Assembly (NCBI RefSeq): GCF_000002425.4
Contig: NC_037256.1
Coordinates: 16,340,830 to 16,404,829, forward strand
Origin: Physcomitrium patens
Lineage: Eukaryota > Streptophyta > Bryopsida > Funariales > Funariaceae
Direction: 5' to 3'
Length of the DNA stretch: 64,000 bases
Below the pieces are notes generated by a model. That model did not search any database, was not told the origin of the DNA, and was given only the letters and a program-made list of their open reading frames with translations. Below are positions 40,146 through 53,900 of this stretch, piece by piece. The position numbers were made by a program, and so were the translations under genes. How positions within the stretch are numbered: position 1 is the first letter of the stretch; every line of letters begins with the position of its first letter.

Positions 40146-41017
40146 ATCTAGAATTAGAGACTAGTTGATGTCCGCAAAATCATGAACATAAATACAGTTT
40201 TTTTTTGTGAATAATATGTTCAATTTACACCTCAAATACAGGTTCTCAGATCATGATTGCGAAATTTCATAAAAAAATCTAGAATCTTGTTTGTAACCAT
40301 TTGTATTATTATTTCAAAAAAAAATATGTGTAATTTAATTTTTTTAATTTTTTTTTCTGAGATCTATTCTTTGAACATAGATGAATCAATGGCGTTTATG
40401 TGAATACTGAATAAGTATGAATACAAATTGTTATATGTCTTTTTAGAAATCAAAAGTATAACTTAAATGATTGTCATGTAATGAATGTCTAAAGCGTGCA
40501 ACAGCTCTTGAAGCTCATTGTACTCGGAACAACAGATGGATAATGTGTCAGCATAAGATCAAACCCAAGTTCTGTCTCAAATACAAACACTTTCTTTGGT
40601 TACACTTCCAAGAGTATTCCGAAAAAATTAATTAAACAGAACAATTAGTATTGTCATGTGAAATTTCATACCAATCCTCACTAGTCTTCAGTTTTCACCG
40701 AACACACTCCTGTGCAAACGATTCAACCATTTTTTTTCCTTTCAACTTGTTCAGGTAGGTGCACAGTTTTACCAGGAATATTGAACGAGGCACTGAATTA
40801 TTGTCATGCTGTAATTAGTCAACTGCTGCAAACTTCTTGGTCGCGCTTCATTTTCATGTATCATACTTGAACAATGTGCCAGTTCAATGGCTACAGAACA
40901 GACAAGCTAAATAGTAAAATACAAGCTATGCATTGTAGCAATAAAGTAAATGAGGATATTCTAAACAGGTGGAATAATATACATTACAAACCCACAAACC
41001 AGAGAATTGGATTGTAC
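40146..41017. other. Intergenic between convergent BAG and J-protein genes
   Basis: Holds the 3' flanks of two tail-to-tail genes. A/T runs at 40198-40360 are compatible with polyadenylation regions. No gene recognisable. Confidence 0.6.
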
Positions 41018-42974
41018 CTACGAGTGCTCGTCATCAAGCTCAAGCCCTTCGGCTTCCAAAAGTTGTTGCACCAGCTTCTTCTGTGCTTCTTCTCGTGCCT
41101 TCCTATTCATTATGTCCCGCTTCTTCAATACGAGTGCTTGTCGCCTGATAGTATTCTCGAAGTTCGCTACAGATGCAGCCTTCTCACGAGCAAGGATGCG
41201 ACGCTCTTCTTCCGGATCCACCTGCATTACTCATCCACTCTTAATCAAGTCTTACAATACAAGTACAACTGATAAGATGCCACAGTTATTAGTTCATACG
41301 CTTCTGGTACGAAATGCTTTCCTTACCTCCTCAAAGCAAGGAAAACAACTACGAGGATCTTAAAAAGCTTGACAGAAGTGGCACATAACACGTGTTTGTT
41401 CGCCAGCTTTTTAAGCCTAGGGATGAGATAAACAGTAGACCAGACCCTGTTAATCAGCAAGATTCCTCATTGTGAGATACACAACATGACTATGCCGCGG
41501 TACCTTGTCTCGGGCGGCACGACGAGCTTTCAGATTCAACTCACGCATCTGTTGCTCAGCCCATGCAGATGCCGCCATTTCCCCTCTTTGTTCAAAACTC
41601 TTCCTCTTCTTAATCACCCAATCCATCCAAGCAGACGACGCCTGTGCACACCAACAGATTATAAATGCGCAAGTACACCAACGACGAACACATAATTAGG
41701 CAAATCTGATCAGCTTTCGACTCTCATAATGCCCTTCCGAAGAACAGAGAAAATACTCACTGTTATTACTCCTAGAAGAAGTATTTACCAACATTTAATG
41801 AACATGTCCAGACATGACGATTTAGTACATAACCAGTGTCCTTTCACAACAGATAGTTCAAAAGGCATAGAACATTTTCAAACGGATTCATAACGAAGGG
41901 TCCAATCCAAAACAAAAAAACCCCACGTATGGTGCACTGAATTCACCTTCAAGGGGTTCGTTCGATGGTCGATATCATATTGTCGGCGCTGGTCACGGTC
42001 CATAAGCAGTTCATATGCCGCCTGGATCTGAATAAAGTAAGATTCTGGAGTCTCTCCTTTTTTGAGTTCACCACTCCTTTGGTTGTACACTGCAGATATA
42101 GCATATAACCGAAAAGGATTACACAAGGACATATGTTGAGGAACTAATCTTTCCAGAAAATTTCCTTAACACCAGAGAAGCTTGGCAGAATCGTGGAATC
42201 CTTGTTTACTCACTATAGAGATATACCAAAAACCACAACTCACCGTCGGGGTGGAACTGCTTGGCCATTCGACGGTATGCTCCTTTAATCGTATTCTCGT
42301 CTGCGTCCCTTTCAACTCCTATTCTCTCGAAACACATACCCCGAATAGACACACCAAGTCTCCATTCAGTAACGAAGTCCAAAACATGAAGTTAAAGAGA
42401 GGAACAATCCTACAATATCTGCATAATTACTATTCTCAATTCCAATGCTACGACACACAAGCTCGAACTTTTGCCCTTTCACAGATTTTAAGTTCCAATT
42501 TGCCAAGAACTCTAATTATTCTTACTGAAACTGTACTCCATTAAGTTAATGCATATGAGCTTTCCAGTCGTCTGCAACTCAACTCTTCACTACGCCAACT
42601 AGTTGCAACATCCAGACACCGTGACGCTCACCTAAAGTTTCATAAGGTGATTGATCTGCATCCCATCCCAAATTCCGAACCGCGTATGTGCGCGTCCAAT
42701 TACGCTGGTCCTTCCACCGCAGCGACCCCTTCCGCCTCCGGTTTCGCGGTGTTTCCAGCGCATGGTTGAAACCCGAAGCGCTGCACGAACTTCCAGGTGA
42801 GGAGCACAATCCCCTCGAGCCATGAGCTACCGCGGCAGAATCCAAACAGAGCTGCGGTTTCAGTAGCCCATGCCTCGGACGTGACCTCACGGCGTACCAC
42901 GCACAGAAAGACGACAGAGGAACTACGAACAGCGGCCCCGCACGCGACACGGTCGACATTGTCACCATTTCCAC
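41018..42974 (-). CDS. Chloroplast-type J-domain (DnaJ-like) protein, five exons
   Basis: J-proteins stimulate HSP70 ATPase activity and deliver clients. I read five exons on the - strand, 42632-42974, 42244-42318, 41947-42089, 41504-41641 and 41018-41221, with matching phases and GT/AG borders, giving 300 aa. Residues 1-70 are rich in Ser and Arg and poor in acidic residues (MEMVTMSTVSRAGPLF...), as in plastid transit peptides. The J-domain (about 108-178) runs from QSPYETLGVERDADENTIKG through the catalytic HPD (137-139) to AAYELLMDRDQRRQYDID. A plant-conserved region follows: ASSAWMDWVIKKRKSFEQRG, then VDPEEERRILAREK and a C-terminal LVLKKRDIMNRKA...LLEAEGLELDDE helix. There is no zinc-finger or C-terminal substrate domain, so it is a class C J-protein. 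It resembles an Arabidopsis plastid DJC protein (possibly DJC73), assigned from memory only. Confidence 0.9.
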
Positions 42975-44271
42975 ACGGATTCCAAACCTCCTCCTTCACC
43001 ACAATTACGACCTCCGCCAGCGCCAACCCTAAATCGGAGAATTCGTCTACATCCGAACACACACACACACTCACACTAACACACTTCCACTAACATGAAG
43101 CTCCGGAACAAAATCGGCGTGAATTTCTGAGATTCATACCACTCGGCAGTGGCACCATCGTATGGTTGGTAAGTGCAGGTCAACAAAGGAAGGCCGAAAC
43201 GCCTGATCCTAAATTTGGCACTGCTCGCACTGATGTTGTATTGACGGAAAGCTTGCGATATGTGAACGAATGCGCTCTGAAACCTTTCTCATTCACATGT
43301 TTCCTCAGCTCGAATGCAGAAAGTTCTATAGTATAGATTGCTTCATTTCGAGGTGCGGCAGTTTGCAAATTCTTGCACTAGGTAGTGGCATCAGTCTAAT
43401 AGAGTGTCTGGGAAGGTCTAAAAGTAATAAAAGCAAGTTATCACCGATATTGTCGACTGGATTCATGTGAGTAAAAAGCTGTGCCGTGATCTGTGCTTAA
43501 TTTAATTTTAAAAATAAGATACTCTAGTTTTTAGGGAGCTACAATGAGAGTGATCTCATGGCAGTGCAAAACAGGGGTAAAAGAGACCACGTGGAACACG
43601 ACAACAGAATAAAAACTATAAAATAAAAATAAATAAAAAATTGCCTCGCATCCAAACAGCCGATAAAACAATGGACGATTGTGGTAAGCTAAAATGATAA
43701 AGCTCCAGAGACGTCCAGATCAAACTGGGCCTTGGCACCTGGGTAATGCCACTTCCATTAGGAAGTACCATTCCAAAGTGGCCGGTTTGCATTAATCCAG
43801 AAATATGTGAATATATACAGAGTCCTTTCACAAGTCTCTCGGACTTGTTGCAGTCTGAAGGAGAACATGCGAGCTTGGAGAGGAGTTCACGAATACCTGG
43901 CACAAAACTTGACACTGGAATGATTGAACCCAGTACATAAATACATGTAAATAAATACGTTGTAATCGAGAGCTAGCGTGAATCATCGCTGCTCGGAAGG
44001 TTTGGAACAAATACGTTGATGTCTTCAAAATGACTGAGGGTCTGACTTGTAGTCTACGAAAGTAGACCGAAGCAGAGATTCATTACAGCCGAGACGATTC
44101 ATTGCCTGAGGTTGAAATAGTCCCGCTCCTTTGTGGGTTAATGTGTTGAACACATGGAGCTGAAGAGCTCATCGTACCAGCCAAAGTCTTAGGGTACGAA
44201 GGCTCTGGAAATTTCAGTCTCAGAAGGAGCATCGCCAGGAATGGAGAAAGGCAAAAAAAAAGGAAGGACCT
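42975..44271. other. Intergenic: J-protein promoter side and AIRP2 3' flank
   Basis: No gene recognisable. The first part should hold the J-protein promoter and 5' UTR on the - strand, including a short CA tract at about 43058-43082. The last few hundred bases are probably the 3' UTR of the RING gene. Short open frames here lack recognisable motifs. Confidence 0.55.
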
Positions 44272-47024
44272 TCATTTAGTGTGGGCATCATAGATTGCAA
44301 AGATGCTTTCAGAAACTAAGAGGGGAAGCTTGTCGATGTACATGAAAAGTCTTTGCAAGTTGTCACGGGCAATAGAAACCATGTCTTGGATTTCGCCAGA
44401 ATCTGTAAATATCCATAAATCTCGAGAATCCACTCGCTTCAAACTGTCACGGCAGAATGGACATGATTGAGAACGAGCATGCCTGCACACACCGTCCAAC
44501 TGTCAATGGAAAAAGCAAGCGTGTCCACGAACCCAGACGACAGTTACAATGAAAGTGAATTTACAAAAGCTCAAAAATGCTAGAGTAACGATAACTACTC
44601 GAGGTATAATCCACAAGAGTGCTAGAAATCAAGGCGTAAAAGAAGACGATTCCAACTCTGAATCGGCTTGAAGTCACGAAACGCTCCCCAAAATATGCAC
44701 CATCAAATCATGATAAAGACACTACATTCGTGATACTCATGTTAAGCAGATCCTGGACAAAGATGAACAGTAACTAGCGAGCCTGGAATCTAAGCTAGAA
44801 AGCAATCGATAGCAACATACACTACCGTCGGTGTTGAAGGGCAAACCTCGCATTCCAACTAAATACATGGAGGGATTTATCTCTGTATTATCGTCAACCG
44901 TACTGATTGTTTGTCGTGTAACCTCCGTGTGTCCTTTAGAGCAAGGTACTCAATGACATAATGTGGTACATACAGGAAGAAATTGTAGGAACTGAGGGAT
45001 ACAAAAAAAGCTAGAGCAACAAGTATTCCCTGTAAAGTCAAGCACCATCCATTAGGACTAGCTGCTGGATAAGTGTAGGAATATACCATTCACGATAGCA
45101 TTTAAGGCACATGGCATGGTTGCAATCAGGAAGCGCAATCTTGGTATTGGTCTCCATGCAGATGCCACACTCTTGCTCACGTTCTAGGTCAAGCTCTGAC
45201 ATGAGACCGCGCTCTTCGTCCACTTTTTTCTTGTACCGCTCTTGACACACAGCCTTTTGCTTCATATCTTCCATCTCTGTAATACCACCTTGCAGCTGCT
45301 GCAGTGAAGGGTATATATAGGCTGCAGGGAAAATTCAGACATGGTGTTATAATGTATTATGTGAGAAAGAAAATTGTAACTAAACATAACGGAAATAACA
45401 CAGCTATGAACTTTTATGGTCGTACGTCGTTCATTCTTCAGGCTCTCGATACCCTCCGCTCAGAAAGTGGACAAAAGTTTAAGTAGGGCTTCATGCGTAA
45501 AACATAAAGGACGCTGCAGAATAATGCTGAGGGGAAATAAACATACAATAGAACTCACGAAGACTAGCTTTTCTCTCATGTGTTGACATTGTTGTGGTCC
45601 CGTCGAGGTACACCTTCATCCAAACAAAAATCTCAGATACTTGTCAGAACCTTAAAAATACGCACCAATGAACTAACATTGACGTCTCAAATTACAAACC
45701 AGCCCAAAAAATGTAGGGCTATTAATAAGAAACTACATTCCTGGAGACTGCCCCAATTCGTCAAACCGGTTGAACTGCAATTACGAACTCGTCGAGTAAG
45801 TCTACAATCAAAGAAAACTTCAGTTACTACTTGATAAATGATAATCCCACTCAAAAGTTTGCTCAAGTCAATGTAGAAAACGGGTTCCACATTCTCTCAT
45901 CCGAAAGCAGTGGTCATTACCAGCGTTGGGACCGAACCTGGAAGCATTATTCACTGTCTAGACTACTCCATTTAAGAAGATGGAAAGGCCTAAGAAAATT
46001 TTCTACACGCTAACGTGATAGATTATTCTACGTAACGACCACCTATCCAGGTACTGGTCAAGCCCTTGCGCACACACGCGCGAAAGCACAAAAACAAAGA
46101 CTCGGAAAGCCCAGGGCGAAACATCCCACGAAGAACTAAAAACTTCGTAAATGTACCAACTCCTGTTCCTTGTCATTACCTTAACAACTCCACTTCACCT
46201 CTTGCATGATGAAAAAAATCGTGAATAAATACGACCGAAACTCCCTAAAATAAGCCACGGGATAAAGAATGCTGGTTAGATTATGAGAGCAAAGCACCTT
46301 GTATATGAGAATTCTTAGAAGCCCAAGGGCACCAGCCAGACTGCAGTTCGTCCACCGAACCAGAAAAAGCAGGAAATGAGCAGCAGGACTGTATGCCAAT
46401 CTCATTTGAAGACACGCTCCGTCATAATCTCTTGGAAACTCTGATGCCCTGCAAGAAAAACTCCAGTTTCGTATCATGACTTTTCATCCGACGCTGGTAC
46501 CGATTCAGTTGCTGAGTGTGCAGTGGAACTTATTATCTCTCTTCGTACACAAGGAAAAACTGCTGATGAACTCATGACACCTTTCCGATATCGCGAGGCT
46601 TAACGACAAAAACAAACGAATATATACACCTTATTTGGCATGTCTAAGATCTCATCAAAAAAATCAACGTTATGCCAATCACTTGTCCGAGACGGATCAA
46701 AAATCTAACAAACAATCAGGAACGGGTAAAACATGCAGGAGTGCGCCACGACACAGGAGCACAAAGAAAGGGCAATGCCGAGGGCTACCCCAAAGTGGAA
46801 ACGACATATATTCGAAATAAGCGTTTTTTTTTCTAGGAGAAATCCACATATCTATTCCTATTACACCAGAAAGGCAAACGACACGAGAAGATAAGTAAAA
46901 AAATGAATGCACTGGAAGAAAGAGGTAATCGAGCTTACAGAGTATTAGCATGTTGAATGTCAGCCTCCAAGGACTTGAGAGACTCCTTGTAGGACTTCCC
47001 CAGGCCCATTCCTAGGAGAATCAT
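44272..47024 (-). CDS. AIRP2: RING-type E3 ubiquitin ligase, AIRP2-like
   Basis: Homologous to plant AIRP2, a cytosolic C3HC4 RING E3 ligase that acts positively in ABA and drought responses in Arabidopsis. Five exons on the - strand: 46939-47024, 46298-46448, 45547-45613, 45087-45321, 44272-44482. Phases match, giving 249 aa against about 242 in Arabidopsis. The N-terminal family region includes SYKESLKSLEADIQHANTL, DYDGACLQMRLAYSPAAHF and LAGALGLLRILIYK, then VYLDGTTTMSTHERKASLRE. The RING spans 153-190 with all eight ligands: C153, C156, C168, H170, C173, C176, C187, C190. The conserved tail SCPFCRDSLKRVDSRDLW...NLQRLFMYIDKLPLLV follows. A second in-frame Met (start 47009) is closer to the Arabidopsis start, so the first few residues are uncertain. 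An ABRE-rich island lies about 3 kb upstream. Confidence 0.93.
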
Positions 47025-50000
47025 CGCGCTGCTTTTCCGAAAGTTCTCGAACTGATTGTTGATGCCAACAACCAAAAGTAGGAAAACCTTTCTACTTGAG
47101 AAAAAGCAAGGCACTGCCTTCGAGAACTCTAGTATCCAAATGTATTGCGAAAAGACCTCAGGAACTGCACTTTAGCTACAAAACTTACAATCTAACGAAC
47201 AGGAACTAGACCAGCAAAAGATGAGGAAATATGGCAGGGACAGCCTATAAAGACCTATGAAAACACCAAACAACGGCCCAGGATACTAAGTTATTGTAGT
47301 CATTTACAAACCCTCGCTTCTCTCTCAACATAAATGTACAATATTCAACAATATTCAAGATAATAAGCCCCAGTATCTTCCCACTCTGCAACCGTCGAGA
47401 CTATGACCCAACGAACAGTTCACCTCCCACAGAGTCCTAATGACAAAAAGTATTACCGATCTAAGAGCCTGCTTTGACGAGGCTGCAGCACCGTCAAAAG
47501 CTCCAAGGGAGTCAATTCCACCGAAGACACTCTAAGACCATAACAGCGCAAATTATCTCAACCCTGCGTTGCTGAGTACGTACGGTCCCGACAGCAGTGG
47601 AATTTTCCGGAAATCCAATTTTGAGAACTATCGGACAAAAGTTGCGCAGAATATTCTCATTTTTGAACCACTTGAAGTCTCGTCACTGTCTCCGGAACTG
47701 AACGGCAACCCTCAGAATCGCTTTACAGCAAATGCCACCATATACAGAAATATAACGATCGAGGAGTCATCGTTTCGTATCTGATCGCGGACGACTGCGT
47801 GAAAACTTCATGGCCTCCACTGCAGCAATGCAGAAAGACTCCAATGTTGAGCCTGTACACTCTTTACAAAAACGTGACCAAGCAATCGTCTAGGACGCTG
47901 ATTTGGAGTTTCTCCAAACATCGACGTAATGGACACTATGCTTCTACTTGAAATAATCAAGAAGCGTGTACCAAGGGTGATATCCTGTAAAACACTCAAC
48001 TGTCTCATCAAGCACCAAACAGCCTCCACTTCCACGGGAGAAACAAGGGAGTTACATCAAAACTGGAGGAAATGTCTGGGAATCATTTGATGAGGACCAT
48101 AACTGTCCAGTATTCAGCTCCTCGGCGATAAAAAATTCATTGAATTTTTGTTCTTTCCTCGTACAACTGCAAACGATGCAGTCTAGGCCCACCCGATAGC
48201 AATAATACCGTACCGTGCCGGCTTGAACCGTCATTCAACTTTCGATAACTAACAAAAGGGAAGACTCCGATCATAGAAAGTGAACCCGCTCTACGGAATA
48301 CGTGATGGAATAACATCAAGTTCCGCACTGCAAACAACCAAGGCCGCAATCTAAAGCCACGATAATAGACCCCCAGCGACGCAGACGACGTCCGAGAGGC
48401 TCAAAACCACCACCTCGCAATATTATCACAAAATTTATCTCCCAAATTCCCCTCCTCTCCTCCCTCCTCGTTCATCACCACCACGTCGTTCTCCTCCAAT
48501 CCTCAAACTATCCGCACCTCGCACCATCTTCCCAAAACCCGTTCGTTCATCGTGCAACAACATTCTCTCACCACTCTACTTCTTGGAATCCAATCCTCTA
48601 CCTCACACATGTTCTGACACAAGCAGCCACTCCAAGCGAGCGCTCGAACGTCGCCACCACCTGCGATGGCACCAAAGCCGTCATCTGCCAAACTAGTTCC
48701 TCTCCCTCTCAGCTCTTGTCTCCGTCCCCCTCTAATTCCACCTCACTGTTCCGCCGCGATTCTCAACCGTCTCAACCGGCGCGTGATCCCCTAAAACCAC
48801 AACGACGTTTGCAATCCAGGCACACACAATCACAAAATCGAAGCTCCCAGCAACACGCATCGATCATCGATGCAAATGTAGGGGAGATGCTGTGAGAGAA
48901 GACGGGTAGGACCCCAACCGCTCGTCACAAGAGCCTCCTCTTCTCCATTTCTCTCCCACTCTGCTTCCCCCACTCCCGCTCTCTCTCTCTGTCTCTATTC
49001 ATCGGCCAAGTCGGTACTCTGCACAGCAGGTCGGTACCTAAATAGGTCGCAAATCCTCATCCATCTACGTCTCGAACATAATACGTATGCGTATACCGTC
49101 CATCCATGTCCTCGCCTACAAAACCCATCTTGATAACTTATACAATACCACACTACTCAGGGCTGTTTGTATTTTATCACATTTTCCATCGTATATATAG
49201 ATATAGAGAGGGTTTCACTATACATAAATATAAATATAAGTATATATGTATATATGTGTGTGTGTTTATACACGTAAGTATGTATGCTCGAATTGATACT
49301 ATTTTGAAAATATACATCAGTATATTATAACTAGCAAACAAATAAGAATAATCATGGTAGTTTTAGACATGGGCATTTTTGTGTCATTTTTTCTTATTTT
49401 CGGTTAAGTTACTTAAAGGTACATTGGAGTAACATCCTGAAAACAAATAGCTAGACCTAAAATGATATCATGGTTGTAAAACTCTATTATTCTTCAATTC
49501 TCGAAGATGTATAGAGTATGTATCGGTGCTGCAATGTTTATACTGCTTTAAGTTTGAACTCGAAAGTAATTCATCTGATGGATTCTTTCCCACTTGCTTC
49601 TTTTAACACACTGAATTGTTTCAGTGCTATTTTGGGATGTCATACATCTTCGAATAAAAATTAATAATAATCAAAACTCATTACTGTGACCATTCATTTT
49701 GGAATGGAATGGGTTATTTATTGGATCAAGGAAATTTATTCATTAAATTAGCTATATATATATAAATAAATATATATATGTATATATATATGTTATGATC
49801 GGAGACTTCCATTTTCACATTGATCTCCGTCTTGTTAACAGCTAAGTATTTCCTACTAAGTTTTAAAACATCAGCGGAATGATAAAATGCATCTGGGGTT
49901 TACACAATAACACTATAGAGTATCAGTTTAAGATATACGAGCGCAGCCCGGGTATCGATTGAGGGGGGTGGAACGAGGACAAGGCGGTGCCCTGGGAACA

Positions 50001-50091
50001 GATTGGGTGTGTTGACCGTGCACAAGCTCGGGTTTAGGGCATTGCCAGAGCGCGGGCATGAAGGAGAGGCTTATCCACTCGGGCCGCACGC

Positions 50092-50139
50092 CACGTGATT
50101 TCGTGACGTGGCCATCTGATTAGGCATGGGAGCCACGTG
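50092..50139. promoter_or_regulatory. Cluster of G-box/ABRE sites
   Basis: Three ACGT-core sites lie within 48 bp: CCACGTG (50091-50097), GACGTGGC (50105-50112) and CCACGTGG (50133-50140). The CACGTG and ACGTGGC forms are the standard bZIP (ABF/ABI5) and bHLH binding sites. They sit in a GC-rich island of about 300 bp inside AT-rich DNA, about 3 kb upstream of the AIRP2-like start codon. Which gene they serve is not shown. Confidence 0.6.
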
Positions 50140-50599
50140 GGCCTGCCAGGGGCAGTGCATTGCACCCCTATTTTTAGCTTTAATTTGGAGTTCCCTGGAC
50201 TTGCTTTGTCACAAGTGGAGTGCTCTATTATTACACAAGCACTTGAGTAAAACTTCTTTCTTTTCCTGTATTCCAAAATAAAACTATTATCAGTTTAAAT
50301 CCCAGTTTTTAAGTTTTACATTTATCTTGTAAATTTTAAATCATGCGTACTAATCTCTATGAAATACATATACATACATGTGTATCCAATCTTTCTTTCA
50401 GTTCCATATGCATTAAGTGTTGTCAAATTAAGTAACATAAAACTGTGAAAAGTATATTAATGAACATGTAGAATCACTCCTTGGTTTGATTGTGCATGTG
50501 CGCATTCTCGGAATTTTAACGTCTTTTGTGTAGTTTCCATCTTTTTAGAAGTTCTTCTTTCCTATCACTTCTGTCCTTTCATCTTGTTGGTACACATGC

Positions 50600-50626
50600 A
50601 AAAAAAAAAAAAAAAAAAAAAAAAAA
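50600..50626. repeat. Poly-A tract (27 bp)
   Basis: 27 consecutive A. No retroposed gene or SINE body is recognisable immediately upstream, so it is treated as a simple repeat. Confidence 0.95.
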
Positions 50627-50700
50627 GAATACTATGAGGATAAATTTGTATTTTCAAGGCATCAAGGTACATTCTATTACAGTTAATGGTTTCGACTTTT

Positions 50701-50703
<3 letters not shown>

Positions 50704-50732
<29 letters not shown>
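50704..50732. repeat. TA microsatellite followed by TTA/TTG repeats
   Basis: Alternating TA tract, then short ATT and GTT repeats to about 50760. Confidence 0.95.
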
Positions 50733-50734
<2 letters not shown>

Positions 50735-50980
50735 TTGTTATTATTATTATTGTTGTTGTTTAGAATGATAGAGATTGGACTGCATACACTGAGTTATCTC
50801 TTCCATCATTTTATTTCATGTAGTTATGCCTTAATGAATTTTATTATACTACTAGATGAATATGTATTGTTGTTACAGAAAGTATAATTCAAATGAAGCA
50901 TTTTTTGAGCTAAAGAATATTTTTCAAATACAAATACAATATAATATAAATAAAAAGAAATAAAATACACAATGGAGCTT

Positions 50981-53900
50981 TTAGCTACTTTGTAGGTATA
51001 CCCTTGCTATTATCACGGATAACATATAAATAAAGTAATTGATTTTATTCAAGGAACTACTTGTGAAAATATAAAAGACATTAAATTATATTAAAAAATC
51101 ATAAAAGTACATTAAGACATTCAAAGATGTACTAAATTCAATAAACAAATAAATTATATATTACTAATATTTATCTAATTAAAACTAATAGAAAAATCAT
51201 ATTTAGCATGGAATTTAAATTGTTGTTTTTAGGAAGAAGAATCTTGATAGAATGGGAGGAAGTGCATCAAGAGATTGATACATACAGTTAAAAAATAGGT
51301 TGTTATAGATCCATACTAATGAGCTTCACTGATTGTCCTTGAAATTTGTTGATTGTTATTGCAAATGTAAGACGGATAGGAAATTGTTTTTTCTTTAGAA
51401 TGAACAAAAATTCTTTTGTTGTGGAAGTTAATATAATCCATGGGATGAACACCAAATTTCCAGCAAGTTTTCATCTAAGAATTCTTGCTTTAAGAACTTG
51501 ATCCATTAGTCATGCAATTACCAATCAGATTCTATTGTAAAGTCCTTGGCAAGGAGCAATATTTCTTAGTAGCATCACTAGAGTTTCAATCTTAAGACAA
51601 AGCCTTGATCTGGGCATTCTAGATGGATTAAGCAACTTGATGAATTTGACTCAATAAACATTATTGTTGTCGATACCATCTTTGACAACAACTTCATCAA
51701 TGCTTAATTATTCTTACTTTTTTTCTAAAAAATATGACTATAATCTTTTCATTAGTATCCTTTGTATTATTATTCTATGCAAATAAAATGATTCTATCTC
51801 TTAAGAAAGCATTATTTGCTATACTATCTTTTGTTAGCCTTAGATAAACAACATTAATTAAAGACACTAATTGTTGATCAATAATCATGTGATTAAGAAG
51901 CGAAATTACATTATTAGGCAATAAGTTTGTACCATTTTCAATCTAGCAAGTAATAAATAGAAATATTAGTCAATAATAATATTTAAATGCACCACCATTA
52001 ATATAGATAATATTTGTGTGTACATTCTATAATTGAAGAAGCCAATTAGTAGATTCAATATTTGCTTGAAATGTTCTTGAATTCAACCTCATGTTTTATT
52101 TTAATGTATGGATTTTTATTTGAAGCCAAAGTATTGAACGTTGAAAAGATGTTAATACAATTTCTTCTTATATTCCTTTCTCAATCATTAGCAATATTTG
52201 GCAAAAATTTCCACCAAAAACTATTGTAGCTCTTCCAAGTGGACAATCAATATCTCAAATGACTCTAAAGGAACAATCAATTGCCTCAAGACAATAATGA
52301 TATTGCAATAGAAGTTCATTCCAAATAATAAGCAAAGTTTGGCAAATAAACTCAACATGATCAAAATTCTTAATAATTGAACAAAAAGAGTCTTTATTAC
52401 AGTGCGGTAGAATCTTGAACATATAATGGATGGTTCTTCATTTCTCAAGTAGCAATGCGGTAATTCTTGATGATGCAACACATATGATTTTTTTTTGCAT
52501 CAATCAAAATTTAATTGCCAAAGTGTTGTAGACAAATGTCTCACTAATTCATATAGGTCTATTTAGAAAAAACATGCATCTATATTCTTCCACTATAGAG
52601 GCTATAATATCATCATATGCCTTTCTTTGTTGAAGATTCAATTGTAGAATATAATTCAAATTGTTGAATGTCCCATGCTCTATTTTTAATAATAAAATGA
52701 TTTCTTTTAACTATCGTATTTTAATAGTTTTTTAATAATGGTATTGGAAGAAATTGTGCAAGCATTCTATTGGAGTCTTGTAAAATCTTATCTAGCAAAA
52801 AAAGTCCTAAATATTTAATTTATTCATCCATTGGATTTCTAATTCCATATTTTCTTTGCAAACAAGCATTGAAATCATCTAAAATGCTTTTTCAAAATCT
52901 TTTCCATAAGTTTAAAAGATTTAGTAGATTTTTGCATATTAACAAAATAACAATTAATGCCCTCAATTGAAATCTAGTTTGTGTTTTTGATGCCTCTTCT
53001 AAATATTGTTGTCATTCTATACTATCTTCAAGCAAATTTAAAGCTACACATGCACTTTTAATGTTGGATGGAAAAATCCATGAGTATTTAGTATTCAAAT
53101 GATTATGGACCTTTAACATGGATTCAAAAAAATTAAATAATATATTTCTTTTAGTTTCAAATTTACAAAATATATTTGTCCAATAACAAATCCACATTTT
53201 TTTAAAGTCTATATCTTTCTTATCTTATGCCAAACAAAATTTTGTATAAAATATTAGTATGTATTTTGTCTTGCCATTGCCATTGTTTTACATGGGTCAA
53301 AAAATAAATTTAATATTTTTTTTATCTTTTAATACGTTTTAAAATTGCAGTTGCCTTGTCATTTGGATCATATACCTCTTGATGCATTCCTGGAAGATGA
53401 ATGGCCAAAAAAACAACACTTAGTATTTCTTCATGGATTTGCATACTAAAAAGTTTCCAAGTAACCTTTGAAGCTCCAATGTATCTTGTATCCAAATATT
53501 GTTTGATCTCATCTTATTGGTTTTCAAATTGTATTGTATTGCAATTATGGCCTTTATAGATATACTTTTGGATCTACTTGACAACACAAATAGATGCACA
53601 TATCTCAAAATTAATGTGACAATTGTACTTCTAAAATAGTTTTGGACAAAAATAAACAACATCTTTGTTGTCAACAACTATTCTTCAAACTTCAAATATT
53701 CATCTATCTTTTCTTCATTAATATTGAGGATATTCATTGATATTTATTGTTGTTTCTTCTACAAATATCTTTGAATATATCTTTATATATCAACCATCTT
53801 CCATTCAAGATTCTTGAGGATTTTGTATTTTGTATAGATTATGTACCATGCATTATAGAATGACTTCAAGTAGCTAGTAATTATTGTCTTTATCTAAATT

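Larger units (their letters stand above)
47025..50980. other. Upstream/intergenic region of the AIRP2-like gene
   Basis: No protein-coding gene recognisable. About 47.0-49.0 kb has genic base composition and could contain a long 5' UTR with introns or the promoter. About 48.4-49.0 kb is pyrimidine-rich (CT repeats near 48970-49000). About 49.1-49.9 kb is AT-rich with TA tracts. A GC-rich block at about 49.92-50.24 kb holds ABRE/G-box sites. About 50.3-51 kb is AT-rich with a poly-A run and TA repeat. Confidence 0.5.

Noticed and set aside
42700-43093. Overlapping open frames on both strands across the J-protein first exon
   Set aside because: Only the frame starting at 42974 joins in phase to the J-domain exon; the others are shadows.
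48503-48691. - strand frame starting MADDGFGAIAGGG upstream of the AIRP2-like gene
   Set aside because: No similarity recognised and no in-phase junction to the next exon; more likely 5' UTR or promoter sequence.
50600-50626. Poly-A run as the tail of a SINE or processed pseudogene
   Set aside because: No SINE A/B box body, gene remnant or flanking duplication was recognisable next to it.
50526-50768. 80-codon frame
   Set aside because: It is made of a poly-A run (poly-Lys) and a TA repeat (Ile/Tyr repeats); low-complexity artefact.
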